Notes under the pieces: model-generated
Seen by the model: the letters and a program-made list of their open reading frames with translations, nothing else
Told to the model about the DNA's origin: nothing
The model's database searches: none
Shown: piece by piece, positions 46,999-55,455 of the stretch
Numbering within the stretch: the first letter of the stretch is position 1
Layout of the letters: each line of letters opens with the position of its first letter
Position numbers and translations under genes: made by a program
DNA from: a virus
Strand: one strand, 5' to 3'
IMG/VR virus record: IMGVR_UViG_3300044612_002233
Coordinates: 1-64,000 of that record
DNA: 64,000 bases

Positions 46999-48669
46999 AT
47001 GACAAAACCAAAACTTAAAATCTTGATGTGTTCTGAAGCCAGTTTCATAAATTCTGGTTTTGGAATTTATACTAAGGAGCTTCTTAATAGACTGTACGAT
47101 ACCAATAAGTACGATATAGCAGAATTTGCTTCGTATGGATTTGTTAATGATCCAAGAGATACTTCTATAAGATGGAAGTATTATGCTAATGCCGTAAAGG
47201 ATGGAGATCCTAGACACAAAGAATATTCTTCTAGGGGAGATAACCAATTTGGAAGGTGGAGATTTGAAAAAGTTTTGTTGGATTTTAAGCCAGATGTTGT
47301 TATTGACATAAGAGATTATTGGATGACGGCTTATCAAAGAACGTCCCCACTACGTAAGTTTTTTCATTGGATACTTATGCCAACAGTAGACTCTTCTCCA
47401 CAACAAGAAGAATGGATTGATACTTTCTTAGACGCAGATGCTATATTTACATATTCTGATTGGGGTGCAAAAGTATTACAAGACCAAGCATCTGGTAAAA
47501 TCAACTATATCGATACAGCATCCCCAGGAATAGACTGTGATATTTTCAAGCCAAAAGACAGAAATACAATCAGATCAGCTTTTGGAATAAGTGAAAATAG
47601 TTTTGTTGTTGGTTCAGTAATGAGGAACCAAAAGAGAAAATTAATTCCTGAACTTTTTTCAACTTTCAGAATTGTTCTAGATAAATTAGAATCAAATAAT
47701 AATAAAGAGCTAGCAGATAAAATGTTCCTGTATCTGCATACTAGCTATCCAGATATGGGATGGGATATACCAGAGATACTAAGACAAAATAGACTAACCA
47801 ATAAGGTATTGTTCACATATCTATGCAAAAATTGTGGTAATGTTTCTTGCTCAAAATTCCAAGGACCAACTAAAGTATGTGAGAGATGTCTAGCAAAAGC
47901 CAGCGGCTTCCCATCTGTTACAGACGGGGTTAGCTCTGAGCAATTAAGTAATATATATAATATATTTGATATGTATGTACAGTATTCTATTTGCGAAGGA
48001 TTTGGTATGCCCCAAGTTGAGGCTGGTGCTTGCGGTGTCCCTATTGCTACAGTAAATTATAGCGCTATGTGTGACATAGTAGATAAGTTGAATGCTTATC
48101 CTATAAAAATTAAATCAGCATTCAAAGAATTAGAGACCAAGGCTATAAGAGTATATCCAGACAATAATGATCTTGCTGAATACATTTTAGACCTAGCATC
48201 TCAACCAAAACCAGTTCTTAATAAAAAAAGATTTGAAACTCATGAATTGACACATAAATATTATGATTGGAACAATGCTTTTAAGAAATGGGAAAAATAT
48301 CTAGATAGTTTAGATTCCTCCGGCTATAGGTCAAATTGGAATGCTGGAGAATATCTGGAGCCATTAAATACCCAGATCAATAATCCTAACAATAGTAATT
48401 TTGATAATCTTTTACATATTTTAAACGATAATATGAAAAATGCATCAATGATTGGGAGTCAAAAGATTCTAGAACTATTGAACAGTTCAGATTATGGGTT
48501 TGTTCAAAATGGACCAACAAGTATTCTTGGATATAGTTTTCAAGATCTTAAAGAATATATTAGAACAAATATAGAGAATAATAACCAAGCAAAACAAGCC
48601 AAAGACAGTGATATTAAATTTGATGAAGATTTTATCTTATATGCAAAATTAAAGAATAAACAACAATGA
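46999..48669 (+). CDS. Family 4 glycosyltransferase with zinc ribbon insertion
   Basis: The ATG at 46999 begins MTKPKLKILMCSEA; an earlier ATG at 46960 would read through the hairpin and is not convincing. The 556-residue GT-B protein has FGIYTKELLNRL early and YVQYSICEGFGMPQVEAGACGVP (split at FGMPQ) late, the donor-binding Glu motif of GT4. Between these is an insertion with CKNCGNVSC and CERCLAK, a zinc-ribbon-like four-Cys site near residues 272-300, uncommon in GT4 enzymes. A C-terminal 120-residue helical extension follows. No ribosome site is seen. Confidence 0.82.
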   Translation: MTKPKLKILMCSEASFINSGFGIYTKELLNRLYDTNKYDIAEFASYGFVNDPRDTSIRWKYYANAVKDGDPRHKEYSSRGDNQFGRWRFEKVLLDFKPDVVIDIRDYWMTAYQRTSPLRKFFHWILMPTVDSSPQQEEWIDTFLDADAIFTYSDWGAKVLQDQASGKINYIDTASPGIDCDIFKPKDRNTIRSAFGISENSFVVGSVMRNQKRKLIPELFSTFRIVLDKLESNNNKELADKMFLYLHTSYPDMGWDIPEILRQNRLTNKVLFTYLCKNCGNVSCSKFQGPTKVCERCLAKASGFPSVTDGVSSEQLSNIYNIFDMYVQYSICEGFGMPQVEAGACGVPIATVNYSAMCDIVDKLNAYPIKIKSAFKELETKAIRVYPDNNDLAEYILDLASQPKPVLNKKRFETHELTHKYYDWNNAFKKWEKYLDSLDSSGYRSNWNAGEYLEPLNTQINNPNNSNFDNLLHILNDNMKNASMIGSQKILELLNSSDYGFVQNGPTSILGYSFQDLKEYIRTNIENNNQAKQAKDSDIKFDEDFILYAKLKNKQQ

Positions 48670-49664
48670 ATATCTTATATATAGGACCATATCGACAAAA
48701 GGGCATCATTGGTATAACCTCTTTGTTTGTTTTAATCAATATATTATCTAAAGCAAATACCAATATTAGTTCAAGACCAATCTATATCAATGGTTCTGAA
48801 CCAATAGATATTGGGGACCCAACCGTACTATCGAGTGAAAAAAACAGATTCGATAATTATGATATGATTATCCAACATGTAGATCCGAAAGACTGCATTA
48901 AAATCCACTCTGTACAAAAAAATATAATCATACCAATTCTTAACGAAAGAATATTAGATGAAAATAGTATTAATAAACTTACAGATTTTGATCTAGTACT
49001 AACAGACACAAAATGTTCTTATTCTAGAATTGCAAATACCACAAATAAGCTCTCAAGCAAAACAAAAAACTATGATTATGATATTCCAATGTCCTCAATT
49101 CCAAAAAACCAATTCAATATAGGAACCTTGGACAATACTAAAAAATTGTATTTTATTGGGAGCTATAAACATAATATAGCCAATATCAATTATCTGTGCA
49201 AATCGTTTATTAGAAATGTTATGAATAATGAATGCTCTTTGATATTATTTTTATTCGATATAGATGCAAAAATTAAAAACGATATTGAAAGTATGATAGC
49301 CAATATCTATGCAGAAAACAATATTAAATACGCCATTAACAGAGTCCTAGTTGCACCAATTGATCCGACACTAGATAATATAGTTACTGCTCATCAAACT
49401 GGTCATATTTTTATTGACCTACAAGACGATAGTGGCAACACAGTGAATAATAAGTTTGCGGCAATTCTTAATAAACCAGTTGTTTCATTTGGTTCTGATG
49501 ACTATGAATATAATTATGACAGAAATCATACTATATATGATACTGGATGCACAGGCGTCTCGTATAAATCAATAGAGTCAAAAATTAAAAGAGCAATATC
49601 GGACAAGACGTATAGTGAACATGTAATCCCAGTTAAAAAACAACATATTAATAAAATCATATGA
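48666..49664 (+). CDS. GT-B-like glycosyltransferase (tentative)
   Basis: The 332-residue protein starts ILYIGPYRQKGIIGI, like the N-terminal loop of GT4/GT-B proteins, and its second half has KLYFIGSYKHNIANI and ILNKPVVSFGSDD, where the donor site would be. The usual E-x7-E motif is absent or strongly changed. It is one of several divergent GT-B-like proteins in this cluster. It overlaps both neighbours by 4 bases. Confidence 0.45.
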   Translation: MNILYIGPYRQKGIIGITSLFVLINILSKANTNISSRPIYINGSEPIDIGDPTVLSSEKNRFDNYDMIIQHVDPKDCIKIHSVQKNIIIPILNERILDENSINKLTDFDLVLTDTKCSYSRIANTTNKLSSKTKNYDYDIPMSSIPKNQFNIGTLDNTKKLYFIGSYKHNIANINYLCKSFIRNVMNNECSLILFLFDIDAKIKNDIESMIANIYAENNIKYAINRVLVAPIDPTLDNIVTAHQTGHIFIDLQDDSGNTVNNKFAAILNKPVVSFGSDDYEYNYDRNHTIYDTGCTGVSYKSIESKIKRAISDKTYSEHVIPVKKQHINKII

Positions 49665-50536
49665 GTATCACCAATTCTATTTTAAACATAGCATACGGAA
49701 CATTAAATAATAGAATTAATATCCTTTATTCTCCTAGTTCTATGTTATTCGATAATATCCTTAATGATATTGATGATATTAATTTATTTTTAGATGGAGA
49801 CGAAGTATCTTCTTATTATTATGATTGTTATTTTTCTAATAATTTTTTAAATCATACAAATCATACTAAAAAACTATCAAATCAAGCACACCTAAAAGAT
49901 ATTATAGCTTTTCATTCGCCTCCTCCTCCAAGTTTTAAAAAAGAAGATTTAGTACTATTACAGAATAATACTAGGAATATCCATAAAATCTTTTTTGGTG
50001 AAGAGGTTATACGATCATGGAGATATCCTAAAGATAACAAAACAACGGTTATGAATTATGGTATTCCTGTAACTGAGCCATCAATTACAAGACATAAAAA
50101 CGTTTTAATATTTAATCTAGAAAATAATCCACAAATAGACTCCTTGTATAAATCAGTATCTGCAAATATACCAAATACAGATATTCTTAAAACTATTAAT
50201 TCAAATATATCAATTGATAATATTGGGAAATTTATATCAGAATATAAGGTCTGTATTGATCTTGGCAATATAGTTAATAGTCTTTTTGCAATGTCTTGTG
50301 GAGTTGAATGTATCTCGCCAATTACAAATGATAAAGACAACCCACTTATGCACAGTATTAGAGATTTTAATAATATATTGAATATGATAACAGACATCTT
50401 ATCAAAAAATATAAGCAATCAAGTACGAAACGAAGGCTCTGGCCTAGTTTATGAAAAATATAATTATAGTACATTTAAAAACAATATGGTGGAATACATG
50501 ACTAATCTTAAAAACAATGAGATATTTTTACTATGA
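49661..50536 (+). CDS. Divergent GT-B-like protein (tentative)
   Basis: The 291-residue protein has an N-terminal alternating alpha/beta region with RINILYSPSSMLFDNI and a C-terminal part with VCIDLGNIVNSLFAMSCGVECISP (split at LFAMS), where glycosyltransferases have a similar A-x-x-C/S-G pattern. No donor motif is clear. It is placed as a glycosyltransferase-like protein mainly by context. It may be inactive. Confidence 0.35.
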   Translation: MSITNSILNIAYGTLNNRINILYSPSSMLFDNILNDIDDINLFLDGDEVSSYYYDCYFSNNFLNHTNHTKKLSNQAHLKDIIAFHSPPPPSFKKEDLVLLQNNTRNIHKIFFGEEVIRSWRYPKDNKTTVMNYGIPVTEPSITRHKNVLIFNLENNPQIDSLYKSVSANIPNTDILKTINSNISIDNIGKFISEYKVCIDLGNIVNSLFAMSCGVECISPITNDKDNPLMHSIRDFNNILNMITDILSKNISNQVRNEGSGLVYEKYNYSTFKNNMVEYMTNLKNNEIFLL

Positions 50537-50949
50537 GCAGACATTATAATATCACACATAAAAACTATGTGCCCAATAGTTCTAATAATATAAATATAGA
50601 GTTATCTGAACTTGATAAAATCATCAATCACTCGGCTGATGGTATCTACTGTTCCTGCTTAAATTATATAAAGATTGAAGAAATAGATACTATTTTTCAT
50701 AAGGTGCTTAACAAGGTTAAGCCAACAGGAGTGATAATATTTAGTATTATAGATGTTAAAAAATATTCAAGCGACTTTTTACATAGCCAACTTGGTGGAC
50801 AAGAATTTTTAAGCAAACTTAATGGCGTTCAATCCATACTATCTATAGAAGATGTATATACTAGAATTGATAATAATTTTTTCAAAATCAAACAAATCTT
50901 ACAAGAGGGTGGAACAATTGATGTTGCCCTAGAAAGGATTAAATTATGA
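50533..50949 (+). CDS. Partial methyltransferase-like domain (138 residues)
   Basis: The protein has ADGIYCSCLNYI near residues 35-46, then VLNKVKPTGVIIFSIIDVKKY (split at IIFSI) near 58-78, which match motifs IV and V of class I methyltransferases from glycan clusters. The SAM-binding glycine loop (motif I) is missing, so it is either a fragment or a non-catalytic partner. It overlaps the flanking ORFs by 4 bases, so it is not an obvious frameshift remnant. Confidence 0.4.
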   Translation: MSRHYNITHKNYVPNSSNNINIELSELDKIINHSADGIYCSCLNYIKIEEIDTIFHKVLNKVKPTGVIIFSIIDVKKYSSDFLHSQLGGQEFLSKLNGVQSILSIEDVYTRIDNNFFKIKQILQEGGTIDVALERIKL

Positions 50950-51701
50950 GTAATATTAATACGTCTTGTAAAAAATGCTATTTTGCTCAGGAAACATCTT
51001 CTGAAAAGTCATGCGAATTTTATATTCCAGAAGCTATAGCTGCCAATAAAAAAATAGAAGTTATTGATAATTATAACTATATTCATAACTATCTATGTAA
51101 ATATGGATTGTCAAAAGACAAAGCCGATGAAATATCAACCAACAAAAGCGAGATTGATCTCAAAGTATATGCAAAAAGCAGAGTAGCTCCAGCTTATGAT
51201 TTGTTTTGCATACTAAGTGATAATGATGATATAGAAAATATTTGTGATCATATTATAAAATTAGAGATTAAACCAGAACGTATAAATCTATCATTTAAAC
51301 GAGACTATGACATGAAAAGGGCTCAGTCTGTTTGTGAGAAGATACTGGGCAATAAGATGTCTTGGAAATTACATTATTTTCTGGAAGACAAACCAGCATA
51401 TGAAACCTTACATATTGCAACATCCACAGATGATAAATTATCAAGCTGTAAATTTATATGGATAGTTAATCAAGCAATATTAGAATCCGCTATCAACAAA
51501 GACAGTATCAATAGAATTAATTATATAGTTAATGTAGATCAGCCAGATACTGCTATTCTAATGAGTAAGATATCAGTAGATTATTTTTATGGGATATTCT
51601 TAACAATAGACAATATGAATGGAATATATAAAAATGTCAATCCCAACCTTGGGCAAGCAATAGAAGAATCGTATAAAGATACTATAGTATATTATGATTA
51701 A
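50946..51701 (+). CDS. Hypothetical protein with N-terminal Cys cluster
   Basis: The 251-residue protein has CKKCYFAQETSSEKSC near residues 8-23, a possible zinc site, then a helical part, and an alpha/beta domain with YDLFCILSDND and WIVNQAILESAI. A GT2-like fold is possible but no DxD is convincing. It overlaps its neighbours by 4 and 8 bases. It may belong to the glycan cluster. Confidence 0.35.
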   Translation: MSNINTSCKKCYFAQETSSEKSCEFYIPEAIAANKKIEVIDNYNYIHNYLCKYGLSKDKADEISTNKSEIDLKVYAKSRVAPAYDLFCILSDNDDIENICDHIIKLEIKPERINLSFKRDYDMKRAQSVCEKILGNKMSWKLHYFLEDKPAYETLHIATSTDDKLSSCKFIWIVNQAILESAINKDSINRINYIVNVDQPDTAILMSKISVDYFYGIFLTIDNMNGIYKNVNPNLGQAIEESYKDTIVYYD

Positions 51702-52371
51702 TGCTTTAATACTAGTACCAGAAATTACCAAAGGAATGAAGTCGATAGGATCCAAATCCTTACTTGAAATCAAAAAAAAATTATCGGTATTAGACTATCA
51801 AATACAGTCAATTAGAAATATAGATAAAAATATTAAAATATCAATTTGTACAGGATTTGATTCTGAAAAAATTACTAATACAATTAGTGATAATTATGAA
51901 AACATTAATTATATATATAATGAACAATATAAAACAACCAATCAAGCACACTCTATAAAGATATATTTAGAACAATACGATAACTGTGAAAAACTATTAA
52001 TTGTCTCAAATGGCGTCTTATTCAAAGATAAGTGCATAACTAAAAATATGTTAACTAATGAATGTAAAGTATTCATTTTAAATAAAACTCGTGAAAATTT
52101 TAATCTTGGATGTTCAGAGCAACAGCATTTTGAATATCTCTTTTATGATCTGCCAGAACTATGGTCGGAATGTATCTATTTGAATAAAGAAGCATTGACA
52201 GTATTACGAAATTTATTTACAAGTAACTATACCACTCAAATGTATCTTTTTGAACTAATCAATGAAATGATAAATAAAAATATACTATTTAAAAAACAAT
52301 ATATTGATAAAAAATTAATTATGAAAATCTGCAATTTTAAGGATATGGCTAAGGCTAAAAATTTTATATGA
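51694..52371 (+). CDS. Sugar nucleotidyltransferase-like protein
   Basis: The 225-residue protein follows the N-terminal plan of nucleotidyltransferases: MINALILVPEITKGMKSIGSKSLLEI (split after GMKS) near residues 1-26, then SVLDYQIQSIRNI near 31-43 and IKISICTGFDSEKI near 48-61. The usual G-x-G-T/S-R is reduced to GMKSIGSKS, so activity is not certain. Such enzymes activate sugars as NDP-sugars or cytidylyl-choline. It sits in the third glycan cluster. Confidence 0.5.
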   Translation: MINALILVPEITKGMKSIGSKSLLEIKKKLSVLDYQIQSIRNIDKNIKISICTGFDSEKITNTISDNYENINYIYNEQYKTTNQAHSIKIYLEQYDNCEKLLIVSNGVLFKDKCITKNMLTNECKVFILNKTRENFNLGCSEQQHFEYLFYDLPELWSECIYLNKEALTVLRNLFTSNYTTQMYLFELINEMINKNILFKKQYIDKKLIMKICNFKDMAKAKNFI

Positions 52372-53102
52372 CAACATTATTAGTTCAAAACTCTAAATCT
52401 AAATTTATACAAAGCACTATATATTCTAATATTCCTAATATTAATATTATTGGATCTAATATAGATAATCACCTATATAAGATATACTATTCACATAATC
52501 CTACTCATGCTATATTTTGCGCTAACAGACTTACTGATGAAATTATTCAGTTCATATCTGACTTCGCTTCCTCAAAGATAAAATGTTTTATATATCATGA
52601 GAATTTATCTTTTGAGATTCTGGATAAATTAAAAGACCTATCAGTAATTAATATTAGTAGTATCAAGATTAAATCTGAATATCAATCTGTGTTATTGCCT
52701 AAAAATCTAGTTAATAGTCAGTTATTTTATAATAACCCATCCATAGTTAAGAAAGAATCAATAGTATGTTTCATGGATAATTATGAGACTATTCCAGAAA
52801 GCATAAGCAATTACTTATATCCTAAAACAAATATTCCAATAAAATTATTTAATAATAATAGTATTGCCCATTATCAAAATCTTGGTCTACTAGACGAATC
52901 AAATAAAGCAAATATCTTACAATCTAATAAATATTATGTATCTATAGCAAATAATAAAAATGACTATTCTTTAGAGGCTAGTCTTTGTGGCAGTATAGTT
53001 CTTGATGTTGACCAAATTCAAAATTATGAAACAATAGAATATACAGAACCAAAAGACTATTACGATCTAGCAACTTTTATTAAAGAAAGTATTTTAATAT
53101 GA
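52368..53102 (+). CDS. Hypothetical protein of the glycan cluster (244 residues)
   Basis: The 244-residue protein has alternating alpha/beta segments, with HNPTHAIFCANRL and IKCFIYHENLSFEIL in the first half and SIANNKNDYSLEASLCGSIVLD (split at DYSLE) in the second, which recalls the donor site of GT-B proteins. No clear catalytic motif is visible. It overlaps both neighbours by 4 bases. The role is unknown. Confidence 0.35.
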   Translation: MTTLLVQNSKSKFIQSTIYSNIPNINIIGSNIDNHLYKIYYSHNPTHAIFCANRLTDEIIQFISDFASSKIKCFIYHENLSFEILDKLKDLSVINISSIKIKSEYQSVLLPKNLVNSQLFYNNPSIVKKESIVCFMDNYETIPESISNYLYPKTNIPIKLFNNNSIAHYQNLGLLDESNKANILQSNKYYVSIANNKNDYSLEASLCGSIVLDVDQIQNYETIEYTEPKDYYDLATFIKESILI

Positions 53103-53554
53103 ATGATGTAGGTTTTATTTTGGTTAAACTTTTAAATGATGAAGTTCACGATAATATACTTTCTACTATCAAAGAAATTGAAAAAAATAATCCATACGGA
53201 CAAACTGTAATTTTCAATAGTTATTGCGAGAAGGCCAATCTGTATAATTTGCCAGTATTGCATTTAAGTCAATCACAATTCTTTAATGGAACCTTATTTG
53301 TATTTGATTTACCTAGTGTTATACTTACTAATAAATTCCCAAATTTAAAGAAAAGAATATTGTATACCAATTCCTTGCCTTGGTCCAGTAATCCCGGCAC
53401 CAGATACGAGGAATGGAAATCTCTTTATGATCAAGAGTCATTAGATATTTTAGTAAATAGTACCGACGTATATAATATATATAACATATGCTGGAAAAAA
53501 CCAATAGGAATATCTGAAAGGTTTAATTATGAAGAAGTCTCAAAATTTATATGA
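53099..53554 (+). CDS. Hypothetical protein (151 residues)
   Basis: The 151-residue protein has VGFILVKLLNDEVHDNIL near the start and WSSNPGTRYEEWKSLYDQES in the middle (split at TRYEE). It is not recognised. Its last 26 bases overlap the start of a homing-type nuclease. It may have been affected by that gene, but no missing partner was found. Confidence 0.4.
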   Translation: MNDVGFILVKLLNDEVHDNILSTIKEIEKNNPYGQTVIFNSYCEKANLYNLPVLHLSQSQFFNGTLFVFDLPSVILTNKFPNLKKRILYTNSLPWSSNPGTRYEEWKSLYDQESLDILVNSTDVYNIYNICWKKPIGISERFNYEEVSKFI

Positions 53555-54326
53555 CAGTTTGACAGATTCTGACAAACTTGGACTATTACAAACTTTGTAT
53601 ATTGATCAAAAACATAGTTTCGCAGATATAGCGTCGATGCATGGAACTTATGCTAATAAAATCAGGCGAGACGCTAAAAGACTTAATTTAAATATTAGAG
53701 ATAAATCAGAGGCCCAAAAGAATGCTTTGAGTACCGGTAAGCATGAACATCCAACCAAGGGTAAAAAAAGAAACGACTCTGTTAAACAGAAAATAGGAAA
53801 GTCTGTTATGGACTCTTGGGATAATCTCACAAAAACAGAATTAGAACAAAGAAAACAGAAAGCTAAATTAGCTTGGGAAAAATTAGATGAAGATACTAAG
53901 ATTAATATGCAGCAATCAGCAATGAAAGCAGTTAGAGAGTCCAGCAAAACAGGATCAAAATTAGAAAAATTCATACATAAAAAATTGTTGAGCTTAGGAT
54001 ATCAAGTTCAGTTTCATAAAGAGCAATCGTTGGTAAATACCAAGTTGCAGATTGATATCTTTTTGCCTACTATTAATACGGCCATTGAGGTTGACGGTCC
54101 AAGTCATTTTGAACCAGTTTGGGGAGAAAAGAGTTTGGAACGTAATGTTGGATATGATCAAAAGAAAGAGGGCTTGATAACTGGAAGAGGATGGCATCTG
54201 ATTAGAATTAAGCAATTAAAAGATTATTCTCCTTCACGAGCATCATTGGTGGTTGAAAAATTGATACCAATTCTTGATAAATGTTCAAATGAAAAAACTC
54301 CACAAAAAATAATAATAGAGGACTGA
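53529..54326 (+). CDS. Vsr/EDxHD-like homing-type endonuclease with HTH
   Basis: The 265-residue protein starts with a DNA-binding part, FADIASMHGTYANKIRRDAKRL (split after HGTY), then basic NUMOD-like repeats (HPTKGKKRNDSVKQKIGKSV). The C-terminal nuclease core has TGSKLEKFIHKKL, then LQIDIFLPTINTAIEVDGPSHFEP (split at INTAI), with Glu, Asp and His placed as in Vsr-type homing enzymes, followed by LIRIKQLKDYS. This family was described for enzymes linked to fractured genes with split inteins. It lies just before the annealing-protein candidate. Confidence 0.72.
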   Translation: MKKSQNLYDSLTDSDKLGLLQTLYIDQKHSFADIASMHGTYANKIRRDAKRLNLNIRDKSEAQKNALSTGKHEHPTKGKKRNDSVKQKIGKSVMDSWDNLTKTELEQRKQKAKLAWEKLDEDTKINMQQSAMKAVRESSKTGSKLEKFIHKKLLSLGYQVQFHKEQSLVNTKLQIDIFLPTINTAIEVDGPSHFEPVWGEKSLERNVGYDQKKEGLITGRGWHLIRIKQLKDYSPSRASLVVEKLIPILDKCSNEKTPQKIIIED

Positions 54327-54330
54327 TTTT

Positions 54331-55059
54331 ATGGTTAAAAAGGAAAAGACAGAGAAGGTTGAAGAGGTTAAGTCGGATATTGTTGATAAGAAGATTCCAA
54401 AAGCTACAGACTTAGAATGGACCGATTATGTTTTAAGCCTATTATCGGAAGATGAAAAAATATCAGGAAATCCAACAACCGACGGATTAAGACGAATTTT
54501 TGAAATTGCTCTTAATTGTAGAGTGGTTGTTTCTAGTTCTAAGGTTGTACAATCTCCTGATCCAAATAATGAAAAAAGAGCCACTGTGGTTCATTCTGTT
54601 GTGTATCTTTTAAATGATGCCTCTCCTGACAGACCTGAATTTAATACCGTGTCTGTAGATGGAGCAGCGGACGTTTATTGGGGGAACTGTGATAAGGTTT
54701 ATAGGAATCATCCTGTGGCAGTAGCAGAAACCAGAGCAGAAGGAAGAGCTTTAAGGAGAGCACTTAAGCTAAGGAAAGTAGTAGCAGCAGAAGAATTGGC
54801 CAAAGAAATTGAAGATAATCCAGATAACAGTAGTGTTTCTAAGATTAGTAATAATCAGATTAATTTTATTGACGTTATGGCTCAAAGACTTAATATAAAT
54901 GTGGTTAAGTTGTTTAATAATAATCAATTACCCACAGATAATGTCTATTCTGTTTCTCATGATGATGCTGTTAATATTATTAGATTGTTATCGAAGTATC
55001 AACAAAACATATCAGAGATTGCAGAAGATATTATGGGATACTCTAGCGATTGGAAATAA
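54331..55059 (+). CDS. Rad52-like single-strand annealing protein (candidate)
   Basis: The 242-residue protein has TDGLRRIFEIALNCRVVVSSSKVV (split at EIALN) near residues 46-69, VDGAADVYWGNCD near 108-120 and HPVAVAETRAEGRALRRALKLRKV (split at AEGRA) near 126-149. The last stretch, an AE-R-AEGRALRRAL helix, resembles the A-x-T-x-A-x-KRAL pattern of Rad52-like annealing proteins. No biochemical evidence is implied. It begins 4 bases after the nuclease gene. Confidence 0.5.
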   Translation: MVKKEKTEKVEEVKSDIVDKKIPKATDLEWTDYVLSLLSEDEKISGNPTTDGLRRIFEIALNCRVVVSSSKVVQSPDPNNEKRATVVHSVVYLLNDASPDRPEFNTVSVDGAADVYWGNCDKVYRNHPVAVAETRAEGRALRRALKLRKVVAAEELAKEIEDNPDNSSVSKISNNQINFIDVMAQRLNINVVKLFNNNQLPTDNVYSVSHDDAVNIIRLLSKYQQNISEIAEDIMGYSSDWK

Positions 55060-55061
55060 AT

Positions 55062-55397
55062 ATGAAAGTTTTATACAGAGCGAGTGATAAGTTATCTTTT
55101 GAGCTTGAAGGATCTGGTCAAAAGGAAATATTTAAAGAATTAGCACTAATTCAAGAAATTTTTGCTGAAGCGAAGTGCGGATTGTGTGGAAGCACTAATC
55201 TAAGATTTATAGTAAGGAATGTAGAAGGAAATGACTACTATGAGATTAGGTGCATAGATTGTGGTGCTATATTAGCATTCGGTCAGCATAAGAAGGGCGG
55301 GACATTGTTTCCAAAAAGAAAAGATGATGATGGAAATAATCTTCCAAACAGAGGCTGGCATAAGTGGACAGCTAAAGATACTAAAGATAAGAACTAA
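55062..55397 (+). CDS. Conserved zinc ribbon phage protein
   Basis: The ATG at 55062 is chosen; a TTG at 55050 is inside the previous gene. The 111-residue protein has CGLCGSTNLRFIVRN near residues 39-53 and CIDCGAILAFGQHKKGG near 64-80, two CxxC pairs, then a C-terminal tail with NRGWHKWTAKD. The pattern is familiar from small zinc proteins beside phage recombination genes. It may partner the annealing candidate. Confidence 0.6.
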   Translation: MKVLYRASDKLSFELEGSGQKEIFKELALIQEIFAEAKCGLCGSTNLRFIVRNVEGNDYYEIRCIDCGAILAFGQHKKGGTLFPKRKDDDGNNLPNRGWHKWTAKDTKDKN

Positions 55398-55413
55398 TTA
55401 TTCTCTTAATTTT

Positions 55414-55451
55414 CGACAACCCTGCGTTTATATCGGGCGCAGGCGTTGTCG
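55414..55451. terminator. Strong hairpin between convergent genes (bidirectional terminator)
   Basis: CGACAACCCTGCG (55414-55426) pairs with CGCAGGCGTTGTCG (55438-55451), with one extra base, around an 11-base loop. T-rich sequence flanks both sides (AATTTT before, TTAATTATT after). It lies exactly between the last plus-strand gene and the convergent minus-strand gene. Confidence 0.8.
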
Positions 55452-55455
55452 TTAA

